A stretch of DNA of 64,000 bases from Cokeromyces recurvatus (taxonomy: Eukaryota; Mucoromycota; Mucoromycetes; Mucorales; Mucoraceae). Location of the stretch: the NCBI RefSeq assembly GCF_025118155.1, contig NW_026251391.1, positions 995,501 to 1,059,500 of the forward strand. The letters are read 5' to 3'. The notes below the pieces were generated by a model that was not told the origin of the DNA, made no database searches, and worked only from the letters and a program-made list of their open reading frames with translations. Numbering within the stretch: position 1 is the stretch's first letter; every line of letters starts with the position of its first letter. The position numbers and the translations under genes are program-made. This document shows, in pieces, positions 10,002-25,482 of the stretch.

Positions 10002-13000
10002 GCATTCGTTCTCTTTTTATTTCTTGTCATATCATTTAACATTAGTAACTTATCCCTCACCTTCTTCTCTTTCTTTTCTTGATTACTATTTACTATTATT
10101 ACTAATTATCGTTTTGTTTTATTCTAATAATACATTTATACTATTTATATAATACAGAATATAATGTAGAACTTTGGCTATAATTAGCCAATACTCTATT
10201 TATTTATTTTTTTTGTTATCGTTGTATATAATAATAAAAAAAAATTGATTTTGTTTTTATACATGTTTGTAGTTAGACTTTTTTTTTTCTATTTATTATT
10301 ATTAGGTATTAGTGGTACGAATGAATATCTTTTCCCTTTTTCTTGTATCTTATTTGTATTACCATACGCAAAACATATGTATATTAAAGGTACTCTTATA
10401 AAACAAATTTATCTATCTTTTTCTATCTATGGTTTGGTCTATATTTAATTTCATTAAAGGATAATAGCAAGTGCTACATTATAAATAGAATATATTTCTG
10501 TTTTAAATAGCTGAAGAAGCATGGCTTTTTTTTTCTTTTTTCTTTTTTCTTTTTTTTTTTTTTTTTTTTTCATTAAATAATAATAATCACCTAAAATTGG
10601 AGGGCTCTGCAGATCCCAATATATGAATTATAAACACCGAAGATCTGTACAAAGTTTCTCGGTAAAATCTCAAACAAATGATAATGTCACAATAGAATAA
10701 ATAAAAAGAAAAGGGAGAGAGAGAGAGAGAGTGAGTGAGAGAGAGTGAGTGAGAGAGAGTGAGAGAGAGTGAGAGAGAGTGAGAGAGGGAGGAGAGATAT
10801 TAAGTTAAAAAAAATAATAGAAATGAAATTCTTATTTTTTTATATAAATATACATGTATATTTTTTTTTAAAAAAAAATACATAAACATATAAATAAAAA
10901 AGTTTTTTTGCACGTCATAGAAACAAAAATTATACATAGTACTAAGTATTTTTAAAAAAGAAAACACGTGAAATAATATATTCAAATAGTATTAACATGT
11001 ACATTGTAGTTTAAAATCTACTGCTTGTATAGTAAATCGTAAACAATAAAAGATGTTTTGTGTGTATATTCCTGCTGTTGATTCACATGTCCTACTAATC
11101 TTTTTTTTTTTTTTTTTTGAATGACTTGACTTGAAATTCAGACGATGGTATTATAACAAAAAGAAAAAAAAAAAGCTCAGATTCAGAAAAATAGACGTTT
11201 ATATTTGAATAGATGCATCTATTTATATTGATAAACAAAAAGATTTTTGTTTCTTTTTCAATCAATCCATCTATAATCATAATCACTTTCACGCGTCTTG
11301 TGCTACATGATTTAAAAAGGAAAAAACTTTTATCAAATATGGCTGTCACTAAAAATAAAATAGTATCATCGGGATAAAAATATCGGAAATAACAACAGTT
11401 TCTGGTCGTTTTAATATATGAAGTTGAAACCGCCTTTCTTCACTACCTATTCTATTGAAATTATACGAACTAAAAGTCATTTATATTTTGAAATATATAA
11501 ATATAAATATGCATATATGAAAGGAGAAAAAAAAAGTGCCTGTGTGGCTGAAGTCTTTTTTTTTTTTTTTTTTTGTCTATTGAGATATCAAGTAATATAA
11601 AATCCTTATACAACTTATATCTTGCGTCTTCTTGTTTCTATAATCGTATTATATAACTTTAAAATAAATACTTATCTTAAAGCCTGTTGTTAAAATATTA
11701 AGGTTATCTTGTTCCTTTTGATGATTTTATTTTCTTCATAGTATTGATTTTTTGAACCAGTCAAGGTGAGGTTATTATATTACATGTCATTTTTTTTTTC
11801 TATGTCGCCGCTGTAAAAATTTTGACGGATTATTATTGTATGTCTGTGTGGGGGGGTGAGGAGGAGGAGGAAAGGGAAAAAAAGAGGTAAATCCCCCTGG
11901 TTTTATCTATTTTTAGAGGAATTCATTCAATGTGACTTTTTTTTGAGACAATTATTAATTCTTCCTTCCCAACTACTTTCTTTTAATAATAAGACATGCA
12001 TGTTATTATTTAAATAAGGGGGTTATTCTTATTTTATAACATCTATTTAATAAACTTGACTAGCCGTCTATTATTTAGGAGGAAAATAAGAAAAAATCTA
12101 TTCTATTTATAGGTTTATTATTCAAACATTTGGTATATTGTTAAAGTTAGATCAAGAAAAAAAAAAGGCCTTTGAGTAACACGATGAAAATCAAAAATAC
12201 AAATAAGCTAGGAACCAGTGTCCTCGTAGACAGGATGATAGCACCATCACTACTGACAAGTTTACTCAGCCCATATAATAAAATAGGTATCAACATCTTT
12301 TTATTAGTATAACCTGTAAATGGTTAAAGTCATCTTGCAAATAGCCAGATTTTGATAATGTAGGACGATATTTATTTATAATTTTAGACAACTTGCAATA
12401 TGAAGATGATGCAAGCGATAAAGAAGATTCAAGTTAACAATAATGTATCTATCTGCCTTTTTTTTCAATTAGAAACTGCAATACATGCCATGTTCTCTAC
12501 AAGAATATCGTCGTTAAGATCTGCTTCCATTCAAGTTTGAAAAACGTATAATTTTACCTAAAAGAAAAGGTGATCAGAGCACGTTAAATGTGTATCAGCT
12601 TTAACTATTTGCTTTTTTTTTTCTTTCATGGAATACATATATAATATTATCTACTGCAAGATTCAGTTTATTTTATTTATTTTTTGAACAGTTAAAAGCT
12701 TTGTTGAATTACAGCGCTTGATGCATTTTAGTTGCTTTGAATAAAAGTAGTCTTATGTCTTTGATTGTATCTTTGAATTATAGCGTCTTAATGGGAATAC
12801 TATTTGTAGCTATAAATACACTCTTTCTGTTAGAAAAGGACCATAGTCTATTGAAAATCTATCTTCTAGTTACTGTAGTTAATGATCAGCAGTGATTCTC
12901 TTATTATTGATTGATATTCATATTCATCAAAACTAATTAAATTTGTTTTGCAACAAGAACGCCTGAACTTTAATTTTTTTTTTTTTTCCAATTTAACATT

Positions 13001-13146
13001 CAAAAGTTTGTTTTGATGACAGAACAAATTTACTAGCATAAAAAGTGCTGGTTTCACTCGCTTACGTATTTTTATTTTTATTTTTATTTATTTATTTATT
13101 TTTTATAAGCTTATTTTATTTATTCAAAAATAATAATAATAGAAGA
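10002..13146. other. 3.1-kb gene-poor AT-rich region
   Basis: No convincing gene on either strand. Open frames at 10245, 10800, 11095, 11418 and 12866 are Phe/Ile/Lys-rich translations of A/T sequence without domains. It holds T runs (10546-10570, 11101-11119), the GA microsatellite at 10712-10796 and a G-rich patch (11851-11874, GGGGGGGTGAGGAGGAGGAGG). Could hide a noncoding RNA, but nothing supports one. Confidence 0.5.
10712..10796. repeat. GA/GAGT microsatellite
   Basis: Imperfect (GA)n with regular GAGTGA variants over about 85 bp; strand-asymmetric purine tract. Confidence 0.9.
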
Positions 13147-15474
13147 ATGGAATCACTATCTAACATACCATGTTCTGCATTAACTGATGCTTTAACAGCT
13201 TTAGCTACAAACACTCAACCAGGGAAAAGAAATTCAACTGTAAAAACTATTCCTCGTGCACAGCATACTTCCTATCTAACTGACACTGCAGATGCTGTCA
13301 GAGAAGTAGCTAGAAAAATGGGTAAAATCAAACAATCTGTTTTCAGCTTTTTTTTTTCTCTCTTTCTTTTTTTCTTTCTTTCTTTCTTTCTTATTTACAA
13401 TTACGTACCTGTTTTATAGGCAAAACACGATTAAAATGGGATAATCCCAAGAGTGTCATGATCATCACAAAGCCTGGTGATTGTTCACTCATCAAAATGA
13501 CCCGTGATATGGCTTTGTATTTAATTGAAATGCCTCGTGAAGATAATTGTGGCATCACTTGGTAAGATCATTCATATTTTTATTTATTTATTTACTTATT
13601 TTATTACTGTTATTACTCATATAGTTTCGTGGATGAAAAGTTGAAAAATTCAAAACGATTTAAATACGATAAAATTATTAAAAATCATCCAAAAGCTCAA
13701 GATAAACTTAAATTTTGGACACCTGAGTTATGTGCTTTACAACCAAAATCCTTTGATTTCATCATTACAGTAAAGTATATAATATAATATTTATATATAT
13801 ATACATATATACACGCACATGTACATATACATACACACACATACATAATACTCAAATATACAAATATATATTAGCTTGGTGGCGATGGTACTGTCTTATT
13901 CTCTTCTTGGTTATTTCAAAATTATATTCCTCCTGTTATTCCCTTTCACTTAGGTTCACTTGGATTTTTAACTCCATTCGATTTTGATCGCTATAAACTT
14001 CATTTACACAACGCTATTGATCGTGGTGTTCGAATTAATTTGAGAGGTCGTTTGACTTGTACAGTGTATCGTCGAGTTCTTCATTCAGATTGTAAATCAC
14101 CTGAGGAAGCGAAATCAATTCCATTACGTAACGTTGTGCGAGATCCTGTAACAGGTAAAATTTCTATTGGGGGCTGGTGTCAAGAAATTAAAAAGCATCG
14201 TCAAAAGAAGAAGAAATTTGGTGAAGTAGATGGTGACGATATTGATGAAGAAGAAGAAAGATGGTTAGCATCTCAAGATTTATCTAATCAACAGCAGCAG
14301 CCTGATGCTATCTTGATTGGTGAACATCGTCAAGTACCTTGTTATACTACAATTCCAGTTGAAAAATATCATGTCATTAATGATTTAGTTGTTGATCGTG
14401 GGCCCAGTCCTTATGTGAGTCTATTAGAATTATTTGGCGATGATAAGCATTTAACAACAGTGCAAGCGGATGGATTAGCTATTTCTACTCCTACTGGCAG
14501 TACTGCCTATTCTGTAAAATATTTATTTATACTATATGTGTTTGTATAAATATCATAAAACTAATTTTTTTTTATTATTATTATTAAAAAAGCTTTCAGC
14601 AGGTGGTTCGCTTACTCATCCAGATATTCAAGCTATATTAATTACACCTATTTGTCCTCATACACTTTCTTTTCGTCCTACTCTTGTACCTGATTCAATG
14701 GAATTGCGTATATGTGTACCTTTTAATTCTCGAAATACAGCTTGGGCAAGTTTTGATGGTCGTGGAAGAATTGAATTAAAACAAGGAGATCATATTAAAG
14801 TAACAGCTTCGAGATATCCATTCCCAACCGTTTGTAAAGAGGATCAAGCAACGGATTGGTTTAATTCACTTCAAAATTGTCTTCATTGGAATAAACGTGA
14901 AAGACAAAAATCGTTTGCTGTTGTTGAATCGCATGCTGCTCGTAACCAAAGTAAAACATCCTTTTCTTCTACAGCCAGTCGAAACAGTAGTTTTACACAA
15001 CTATCACAATCACCTAAAACAACAACAACGACGAATACCTTCCCTCTACCGGTACGTAGTGATACTCAGTCACCTCCTTATAACACTACTACTCAGTCAA
15101 CACAGCGTAAGTCCTCTGCTACTTCTTCTGTAGTCTCTTCTTCCTCCGATCATGATCAAATCTTTGGTTACTTTGAAGATGATGATGATTCAAATAGTTG
15201 TGATCATTACCATACTGGAATAGGTAATAATGGTCGTCGTCGAAGCAGTGTTCATCATTATCATCATCCACCCGAAACTTCCTCTTCCTCTAGTAGCATT
15301 AGTTTTGAATCTACTGATGAATTTGAAAGTGATGATGAAAGTGATTTCTATGAGGATGGGTTTAAAGGTTGGACAGATGAAGAGATTGTCAAGTCAAGAT
15401 ATATGGCTAATATTACAAAAGAGCTTGAAAAAGTGTCTATAAAATATACGAACAAGTTTGAAATTCCTGAATGA
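13147..15474 (+). CDS. NAD kinase (ATP-NAD kinase)
   Basis: Phosphorylates NAD+ (or NADH) to NADP(H) with ATP, the source of cellular NADP. Exons: 13147-13321, 13420-13561, 13625-13768, 13875-14513, 14593-15474; junction phases agree. The substrate motif LGGDGTVLFSSWLF opens exon 4, followed by PPVIPFHLGSLGFLTPF. The second conserved block ADGLAISTPTGSTAYS|LSAGGS spans the last intron, followed by ILITPICPHTLSFRP, all hallmark NAD-kinase sequence. The C-terminal 200 residues after about 14900 are Ser/Thr/His/Asp-rich and probably disordered; there is also an acidic insert (DGDDIDEEEERW) between the motifs. No clear mitochondrial presequence, so a cytosolic Utr1-like enzyme is more likely than a Pos5-like one, which is inference. 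The poly-T upstream of the ATG (13060-13110) is excluded from the CDS. Confidence 0.93.
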
Positions 15475-16148
15475 ATTGGTTTTATATATTCCAATATTAT
15501 ATAACTCTTGTAAATAGGACTACCACTACTACACACATCATGTAAAATAAAGATACACACATATATATATAAACACACAACTCTAGCGGCATGAAAATAA
15601 TAATAATTTGAATGATATCATTTGCATTGATAGCATAAACATGATCTTTCTATAATATCCATTTGATAATTTATATACATATAGATGATTGCGTGCATTT
15701 TAGTGATATTATATACAATAATAACATAACATGGATAACACATATGTATGTATGTTCTTTAGAGCCTTTTACGAGAGAAAAGGAGAGGGGGGGGGAAACT
15801 AATCACCTCCTCGTATTATTCTCTCTTTATGTTATCCTTTCCCTCCTCCATCTATACATTCGTTTTATATAAATACATACATATATATACATGATATTTA
15901 TAAAGCTTTAACCTAATTATTCCTCTTTTTTTTTTGTTACGTGCTCGAGAAAACAATTATAACTTGTGTATACACATAACTCTTATTCAAAACCATAAAA
16001 GAAAAAAAATCTTTCTTTACATACTATACTATATTAATAACAATAAAAAAGAATATAATATACAAAAACGAGATAGAGCGAGAATTATGAAAATATAATA
16101 TGTACATATAATTTTTTTTTTTTTAAAAAAAAAGAAAAATCATTTTTC
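15475..16148. other. Convergent 3' spacer
   Basis: Lies between convergent stop codons of NAD kinase and the KRE9-like gene. AT-rich, with ATAC/ATAT repeats and a G10 run (15786-15796 area). No gene seen. Confidence 0.5.
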
Positions 16149-16775
16149 TTAGAGTCCAGAGGTAACAGTACCATTACCGATAAAATGGAAATTAGCAGAA
16201 TAAGCATAATATTCGTAGCTGGCACCGTTCTCACCAAGACGAACAAAGTAGTTACCAGTGGCATAATCAGGAAGGGGATAGAACTAATTAACAAAAAGGA
16301 AATCGAAAAAAAAATAAATAAATAAAATGCAATTTATAAATCAATTATATATTTATATATAACTTACAGTAGCTGCAATGAATTCACAAGGAACCAAGTT
16401 ACCATTGGCAGTCAAGTTAGCTACGAAACTTGATGAAAAAAAAAAAAAAGGCATAAGTATAACATACTAAGACAGATATATAAGGTGTGTGTGTGTGTGT
16501 GTGTGTGTGTTTTACTTACATAGCATTATCGCTAGGACCAGTTAACAAGTGGATTTCACACTTCTTGCCTGCTTCATCAGGAGTAGAGGTCCAAGAAACG
16601 GTACCACTTTTACCAGATTCCCAAGTAGTTGCACTCCAAGGTTCAAGAATCTATATAAATAATGCTTGTGCGTTAGACATGTACCTTTAAATAAAATTAA
16701 ACTACACTATACAGTAAAACTAGCAGAAACTGCAGTAGCCAAGGCAGCGAAAATAGCAGCAGTAGTAAACTTCAT
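16149..16775 (-). CDS. Small secreted KRE9/KNH-type (PF10342-like) protein
   Basis: Four exons read from 16775 downward: 16775-16712, 16651-16520, 16428-16368, 16283-16149. The start gives a clear signal peptide (MKFTTAAIFAALATAVSA, likely cut after SA). The mature part begins SFTILEPWSATTWESGKSG, then TVSWTSTPDEAGKKCEIHLL, FVANLTANGNLVPCEF and GNYFVRLGENG, matching the Pro...W..G...I.W and Y.v.L layout of the Ser/Thr-rich, KRE9/KNH N-terminal domain family. About 130 residues in total, with no long Ser/Thr tail and no GPI signal, so it is probably a free secreted or wall-associated protein. One NLT sequon and one NGT sequon are visible. Role in wall glucan assembly is family-based inference. 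A (GT)n tract lies in intron 2. Confidence 0.82.
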
Positions 16776-17723
16776 TTTTTTTTTTTGTATATGTATTAAA
16801 GAAAAAGAAATAGAAAAGCTTGAACTACTTTTTATTTTTTTTTAAAAAAAAAAAAAAAGAAAAAAAGGATGATTTCAGGGTTTTATACATTTGAAACTTT
16901 TTTTTTTTTTTTTTTGAATTATGATAGCTGACTTTATTTTTGTTACTACCTCGTGCCAATATAAACTTTAGTTTTCGTCAGTGCGATTTTTTTTTTTAAT
17001 TCTGTAATTTTCTACAACAGTAATTTTGTTACTATAACAAAGTTTATATTTAATTCTGTCACTATGACAAGTTACGTAATTGCTATTATGTACATTATAT
17101 TATCTTTCTACTATATGTAATTAAAAAATATAAATAAATGTAATATATAGATATATTATCCTTTTTTTTTTATTTGTGTCAGATATATGGCCTTTTTTTT
17201 TTTTTTTTCTATCCCGAAATTTATTCAAATTTAAAGAAGAAATTGACATTGTTGTATTGATAACAATTATTATGATCATTATTTATTTTACCTATTAAGA
17301 TGCATATTATATTTAATATCAATGTTAAACTATTTCTTTTTTTGTTTTTTGTTTTTGTTTTCTTAAAAAAAAAAGCATTGTATAGAATAAGGTTCCTGAT
17401 TAAACCAAATAATTTAAATGATTATTTTTTATTTTTCTGGGAACAAAAAAATTTTTTTTTCTTTTTTTTTTTTTTCAATGATGATAGTAATAAAGATCAT
17501 GAGTGTAATAAACAATTATGTAAATTAATTATGACACTATGAATATATTCTGCTATACCATTATGACATACGCGTCTATTATAATTAAGCTATATCTGAT
17601 AATATTAGTGTTAATAACATATACAATAAACAGATAGATGTATATATAAAGGAAAATATGAGGATAGTTTATAACGCGATAAAAAAAAAATGCATGCATA
17701 TCAGTAGTAAAATATTCATATTT

Positions 17724-17755
<32 letters not shown>

Positions 17756-19182
17756 CAAAAGAGTAAGTGATACACTTTCTGCTGTTTTGTTTGAATGATG
17801 TATTATGTACAATTTAAAAATAGACTTGATTATTTTAAAAGGAGAATTGAATTCTAAGATATCATCGTCTGAACAAGTTTTCATGCAAATAATAGGAAAA
17901 TACCTCAAAATCCTATTTTATACAACTGTTTATGAAATATACTTATTTGTACATATTCAAAATAAATAGTTACTTTTATCCATTGGAAAGATAAAATGTA
18001 TATCTTGTGTAATTGAATTAGTGAAATCATTATTACATTGAAATTATGATTTAAACATATTTTGATAATACTATTACTAATAATAATAAAAAAAAAAAAA
18101 AAAAAAGAGAGAAGGATGGCTTCTAGATATAACATTACATAAACGTGTATGCGTGTAGTTCCCTTTTACAAAATATAAGATATACCAGCAAACTCATAGG
18201 CAAATTAAGAAAATTTTGCTTAACAGCAAAAATGCATCTGTGTAAAGTAGTAAGAATCGTTATAGTTACACAGATAATTGTTTATGCATACTTCTTTTTT
18301 TTTTCCTTTTTGTAAAACTTATTTATTTACAAGTAATTCTTTAGGATATTCCCATCAATAAATCTAGATGGAATATAAAAGATAGAGTTGTTTATCTCTT
18401 AAAAGAAAAAAAAAAAAAAAAAAAGACCGGCAGCAACAGTATTAGTTTATTAGCGGATCTGCTTGTATTTAATGAAGCTATGCTACTATGGACGCTTGCT
18501 GTTGGCAGTTATTATCATGATTGATAAAATATGACTTGATTGTTATACTATTACAAGTAATACGGATACATGGATAAAGAGAGACTCTATGATATGTATT
18601 ACAAAAGCTTTGATTTCCTATTGCTGCATTAGCTCACTTTTTGTTTTGTTTTTTACGCTATTAAGGTTAAATAAATAATAATAAAGCAACTGATTTTGGG
18701 TCAATAATAAAGATGAATAAACTGATACAAGTCAAAAGTTACGACTACATGATTTACTCATATTTATGTATATATTTTTCCATTTTTCTAAAAAAGAATA
18801 AAAATTCCAGAACAAGTCTATTAGAACAGACATGAAACACTCACAATGCCGCTGCTATTTTCCTTGTCAAAATATAGAAAATTAAAAAAAAAGGAAAGGA
18901 AAGGAAAGGAAAAAGAAAACGGAATGCATTATAGAAAACAAATAAAGTAATAGTTATATCATTAGTATTATGGGCATGAACATGAAAGGAAAGAACTATT
19001 TTATATTTCCTCCTGCTATTATCTTTCTTATATAATCATTTATTACGTTTATTAACAAATGGTTACAAATAGTCAAAAAAAAAAATTTTTTTTCTATTAT
19101 GATTGTCTCCCTATGAATACTAGTCTTTGGGAGAGAGGGGAGGGGGAGGGAAGAGAGCTATACTGTCTCTTCTTTCTGTGCT
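16776..19182. other. 2.4-kb AT-rich region without a gene
   Basis: Poly-T/poly-A runs (16897-16915, 17195-17208, 17721-17755, 18089-18106, 18402-18424). Open frames at 17300, 17669 and 17905 are A/T-repeat translations with no domain. A GGAAA repeat lies at 18893-18912. Nothing else supported. Confidence 0.5.
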
Positions 19183-19902
19183 GTGTTGGTGATCAAATTG
19201 AAGATGGTGTTCGTTGCTACTGATAAAGGTGCTCATGAATCCATGAACATGATCCATATCTTTACTAATCCCCTTATTCGTCATATTGCCTTCACTATTC
19301 TTGCTCTTCATGTCATTCAACAAATGAATGGTATTAATGCTGTCATGTATTACTCTACGACTATCAATAATATGTATGTCCTTCTCTGCTGAAATGTCCA
19401 AGTGCATGGCTATTGTCATTACCGTTGTCAACTTTGCCACTACTATTCTTTCTTTAATCCTTGATTGATCATATGGGTCGCCGTTCTCTTTTGCTGATTG
19501 CTGAAACAGGTGCCTGTATCTTTTTTTGTGTCTTGTTAATCATTGGTTATGTCTATAGCTTCTTGGGACCTCTTTTGGAGTCGTCGCCGTCTTTAGTTAT
19601 GTTGTTTCATTTGCTATTATCCCATGGATGGTTACTTCTGAAGTGACACCTACCTATGTCTCTTCTGCTGTTGGTGCTGTTGCCACTGCAAGCAGTCAAC
19701 TGGGCTACTGACTTTGTCATTGGGTCAGTGTTTCCCTCTTGTCTTTGAAGGCATTAAAGGTTACTCTTTCGCTATCTTTGCGAGTATTGCTGTACTTACT
19801 TTTTATTTCACTTACCCTAGAGTCCCTGAAACCAGGGATCATCGCTCTCTTGAAGACATCGTCAAAGGCTTTGAAAAGAACTCTTACTTTCGTTGTCTAT
19901 AG
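19183..19902 (+). pseudogene. Hexose (MFS sugar) transporter fragment, frameshifted
   Basis: C-terminal half of a GLUT/Hxt-type major facilitator. Pieces in order across frames: MNMIHIFTNPLIRHIAFTIL, ALHVIQQMNGINAVMYYSTT (the QQ.sGINaV.YYS motif of transmembrane segment 7), EMSKCMAIVITVVNFATTIL, LIDHMGRRSLLLIAETGACI (D..GRR motif), PWMVTSEVTPTYVSSAVGAV, then KGYSFAIFASIAVLTF and VPET...HRSLEDIVKGFEK. The frame breaks near 19385, 19460, 19620 and 19705, and about the first 250 residues (segments 1-6) are absent. It therefore cannot encode a transporter. GC content is visibly higher than in the flanks, as expected for former coding sequence. Confidence 0.85.
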
Positions 19903-21172
19903 GATATATGCGCACATATGCACATGTATATTCATTAACATTACCCTATATTTGTATATTTGTATATGTTTATAATAGTTCTCATAAATAAATGCTTATT
20001 TCTAACTTTTTACCAGGTGTGTACCTTTATATATGTATATATTTATATGTATCTAAAATATGTATAGGTCCTCTTTCATTTTTAAAGACAATAAATCTTC
20101 TTTACATGGATATAAAAGTCAATCTTTAAAAATAATGTGTTTAAGAGAAAGAAGTGAAAACGAAGAGGGGGAAAGGCTATAAACTTGTTTATTTGTATAT
20201 ACATATTATTAATGAAAGGAATTGGCAATAATACATGCATTTGTTTTTTTTTTGTTTTTTTTAAATAAAATAAAATAAAGTTTAATACAATACTAACAGA
20301 TCCAAACGGCATAATATAGAGTTCATTTAAATGATAATAATAAGACTTACTATTTTTTTTTTCGAATTGTATACAAACAGTTAAAGGTTATACTTGCTGT
20401 TTTTGCTTACTGTGTTTGGAATAGGTGTACAGTCAACGTATAGTAGTTACCTATGAGCGACTGTACTATTTAACCTATCAATTAAGTGAATTTCATAGAT
20501 CCCATAATGTATTAAGGAATAGAACCATACTTGTAAATAAATGGTTTAAAGATAGATATCCAAAAGTGTGAAAATTGAATAAATTAAAAATTTAACATTA
20601 ATCTTATCCATACTCACGATTAAAATGTGTTTGGATCAAAAGATTAAAATAAATGACATGAAACATATTAAATGGACTATTTATTGTCGGATGAGTTTAG
20701 TCAAGATGCTTAATTCTAAGATTTTTATGGCTTCATTGTGGAATGAAGATAGTAAATAGTTGTATACTTGATAAAGTTTATAATCATCCTTATATGATTA
20801 TGTAATTCGTGGATATATATAAAATTCTGCATCTTATTTGATTAGGTAACAATTACCTTAAATTGTAAAGAAATAAACTTAAAGTTGCTGAGCTAAATCA
20901 ATAATTTATACTTTAAATTTATTTCTAAATCTCAGCTTTTTATCTTATAAAAATTGGTTTAAAAGCTTAATTCTCAAACAGAGTTCTATCTTTTATAAAG
21001 CTACTAATGTTCCTAAAAATTAAAAAAATAAATAAATAAATAAATAGAAAATGCTGTTACACACTTCTTTAGATAAACAATCTGTACTTGATCTTCAGTC
21101 AAAACAATAGAATTATCCCCACACTATTGTAACGTACGCATATCTTTATACCTCGGTCCCTTTTACAAAGTT
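19903..21172. other. AT-rich spacer
   Basis: No gene seen. Contains ATAT/GTAT-rich sequence (19905-20060), a TAAA repeat (21024-21050) and short T runs. The ORF at 20082-20312 (-) is low complexity. Confidence 0.5.
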
Positions 21173-21855
21173 TGTTTTGTCTGTCGAAAAAGATAAATAT
21201 AAAAACAAAAGACAAGTCGATGAAAGCTTTGTATCGTTTACTCAAAAAAAAAAAAAAAAAAAGAATATGTAAAAATGCCAAGAACTATTTGTACGATGGT
21301 TTTTTGTTTAACAAGGTAAATGACATTATAGAAATATAACTTGGACAAGCAAATACTGCTGGCGTAGTCAAGAATCATGTAAGAAATAGTGTCTCCGAAT
21401 AATTCTGCATGTAATAAGATATATTTTTATCTTTATTCTCCCTGGGTTGTCGCTGTTACTAAAAATATAACAATTTATTATTTCTGGGGAAAGCAACGCA
21501 TTCACAGTGAATATTCTAGCTATAACCATATTAATTATTAATATGCAACTATTATTGTTATCCGCTGAGATATTACTACATCATTGATATATGTATAGAC
21601 ACGTATACACTTAATCTGTATGACTTGTATAAATAATGATGTAATTAAATATAGCAGTAATAAATCCTATTGAATCCTTATTATTACATAATATAATCGT
21701 TGTTAATGCTTAAACACTCTAACAATGACTATTATTAAAACTGAGTGTAGAATGAATATATTATGCTAGTTTTATTTGAATAACCTCTTTATTATTTAAT
21801 AAATGACGGTTTATTCCTATTCACTTGGTTGTTAAACATAACTACTATCAGAACA
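21173..21855 (+). mobile_element. Solo LTR, copy 1 (oldest looking)
   Basis: Begins TGTTTTGTCTGTCGAAAAAG and ends ...ACTATCAGAACA. It shares long blocks with copies at 38232, 44042 and 54889: GTCTCCGAATAATTCTGCAT, CGCTGTTACTAAAAATAT, TTTATTATTTCTGGGG, ATTATTACATAATATAA and TTTATTTGAATAACC. Five-base flanks (AAGTT and AGACT) do not match well, so it is the most eroded or a slightly mis-bounded copy. No gag-pol sequence adjoins it. Confidence 0.72.
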
Positions 21856-22060
21856 AGACTTCCGACTGTAAAGCTACTGTTTATTATTCCATTTTATATT
21901 TATATACATGTATATATGTATACATATATATATATGTATATAAAAGAAACTTTATTAGATAGGGAATATTTTGATATCTTTTTTTTTTATGATAAAGTTT
22001 TTTTTTCTGTTTTGTAAATGTAAAATTATATATACAATATATTGCATTTAAATAAAGCTA

Positions 22061-25065
<3,005 letters not shown>

Positions 25066-25482
25066 TTATAAAGTAATTAAATCAAGAAGAATTTGACAAT
25101 ATATTTTTAAAGAAAAAGAAAAAAAAAATGAAAAAAAAATGCTACGGCTGCTTAAGTATACTACTTAATTTTTCACCATAAATGGGAATATAAAAAAAAT
25201 AAAGGGCAGTTTAAAACTTCGCCATTTTTTCTAAAAAAAAAAAAAAAAAAAAATTTATGTTTTATTTTATTTCCTTTTTCCTTTTTTTTTCCTCTAAGTT
25301 AAAGATACATTTTTCTTGTTATAAAAGTTTATTATTGAATACTAATGTCCGTCTATCAACATTCAAGACGGACATTTGGAAGTAAGAATGTCTTACCATT
25401 ATCTAGTACTAATAATAACAAAAATTTAGGTAAATAAAATAAAAAACATTGCAACCAAATTATACGTAGATTAGATCTTTAG
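25066..25482. promoter_or_regulatory. Divergent promoter region, XPB / nucleotide-sugar transporter
   Basis: 417 bp separate two diverging start codons. It holds A20 (25231-25252), pyrimidine stretches (25257-25310) and TATA-like AT boxes. The close head-to-head start suggests shared open chromatin; no specific site is assigned. Confidence 0.45.

Noticed and set aside
10712..10796. GA-rich tract considered as a CRISPR-like or regulatory array
   Set aside because: A simple microsatellite with no spacer structure.
12160..12560. Slightly richer sequence in the 10-13 kb gap, considered as an exon or structured RNA
   Set aside because: No frame with a domain, no tRNA-like arms and no convincing splice set.
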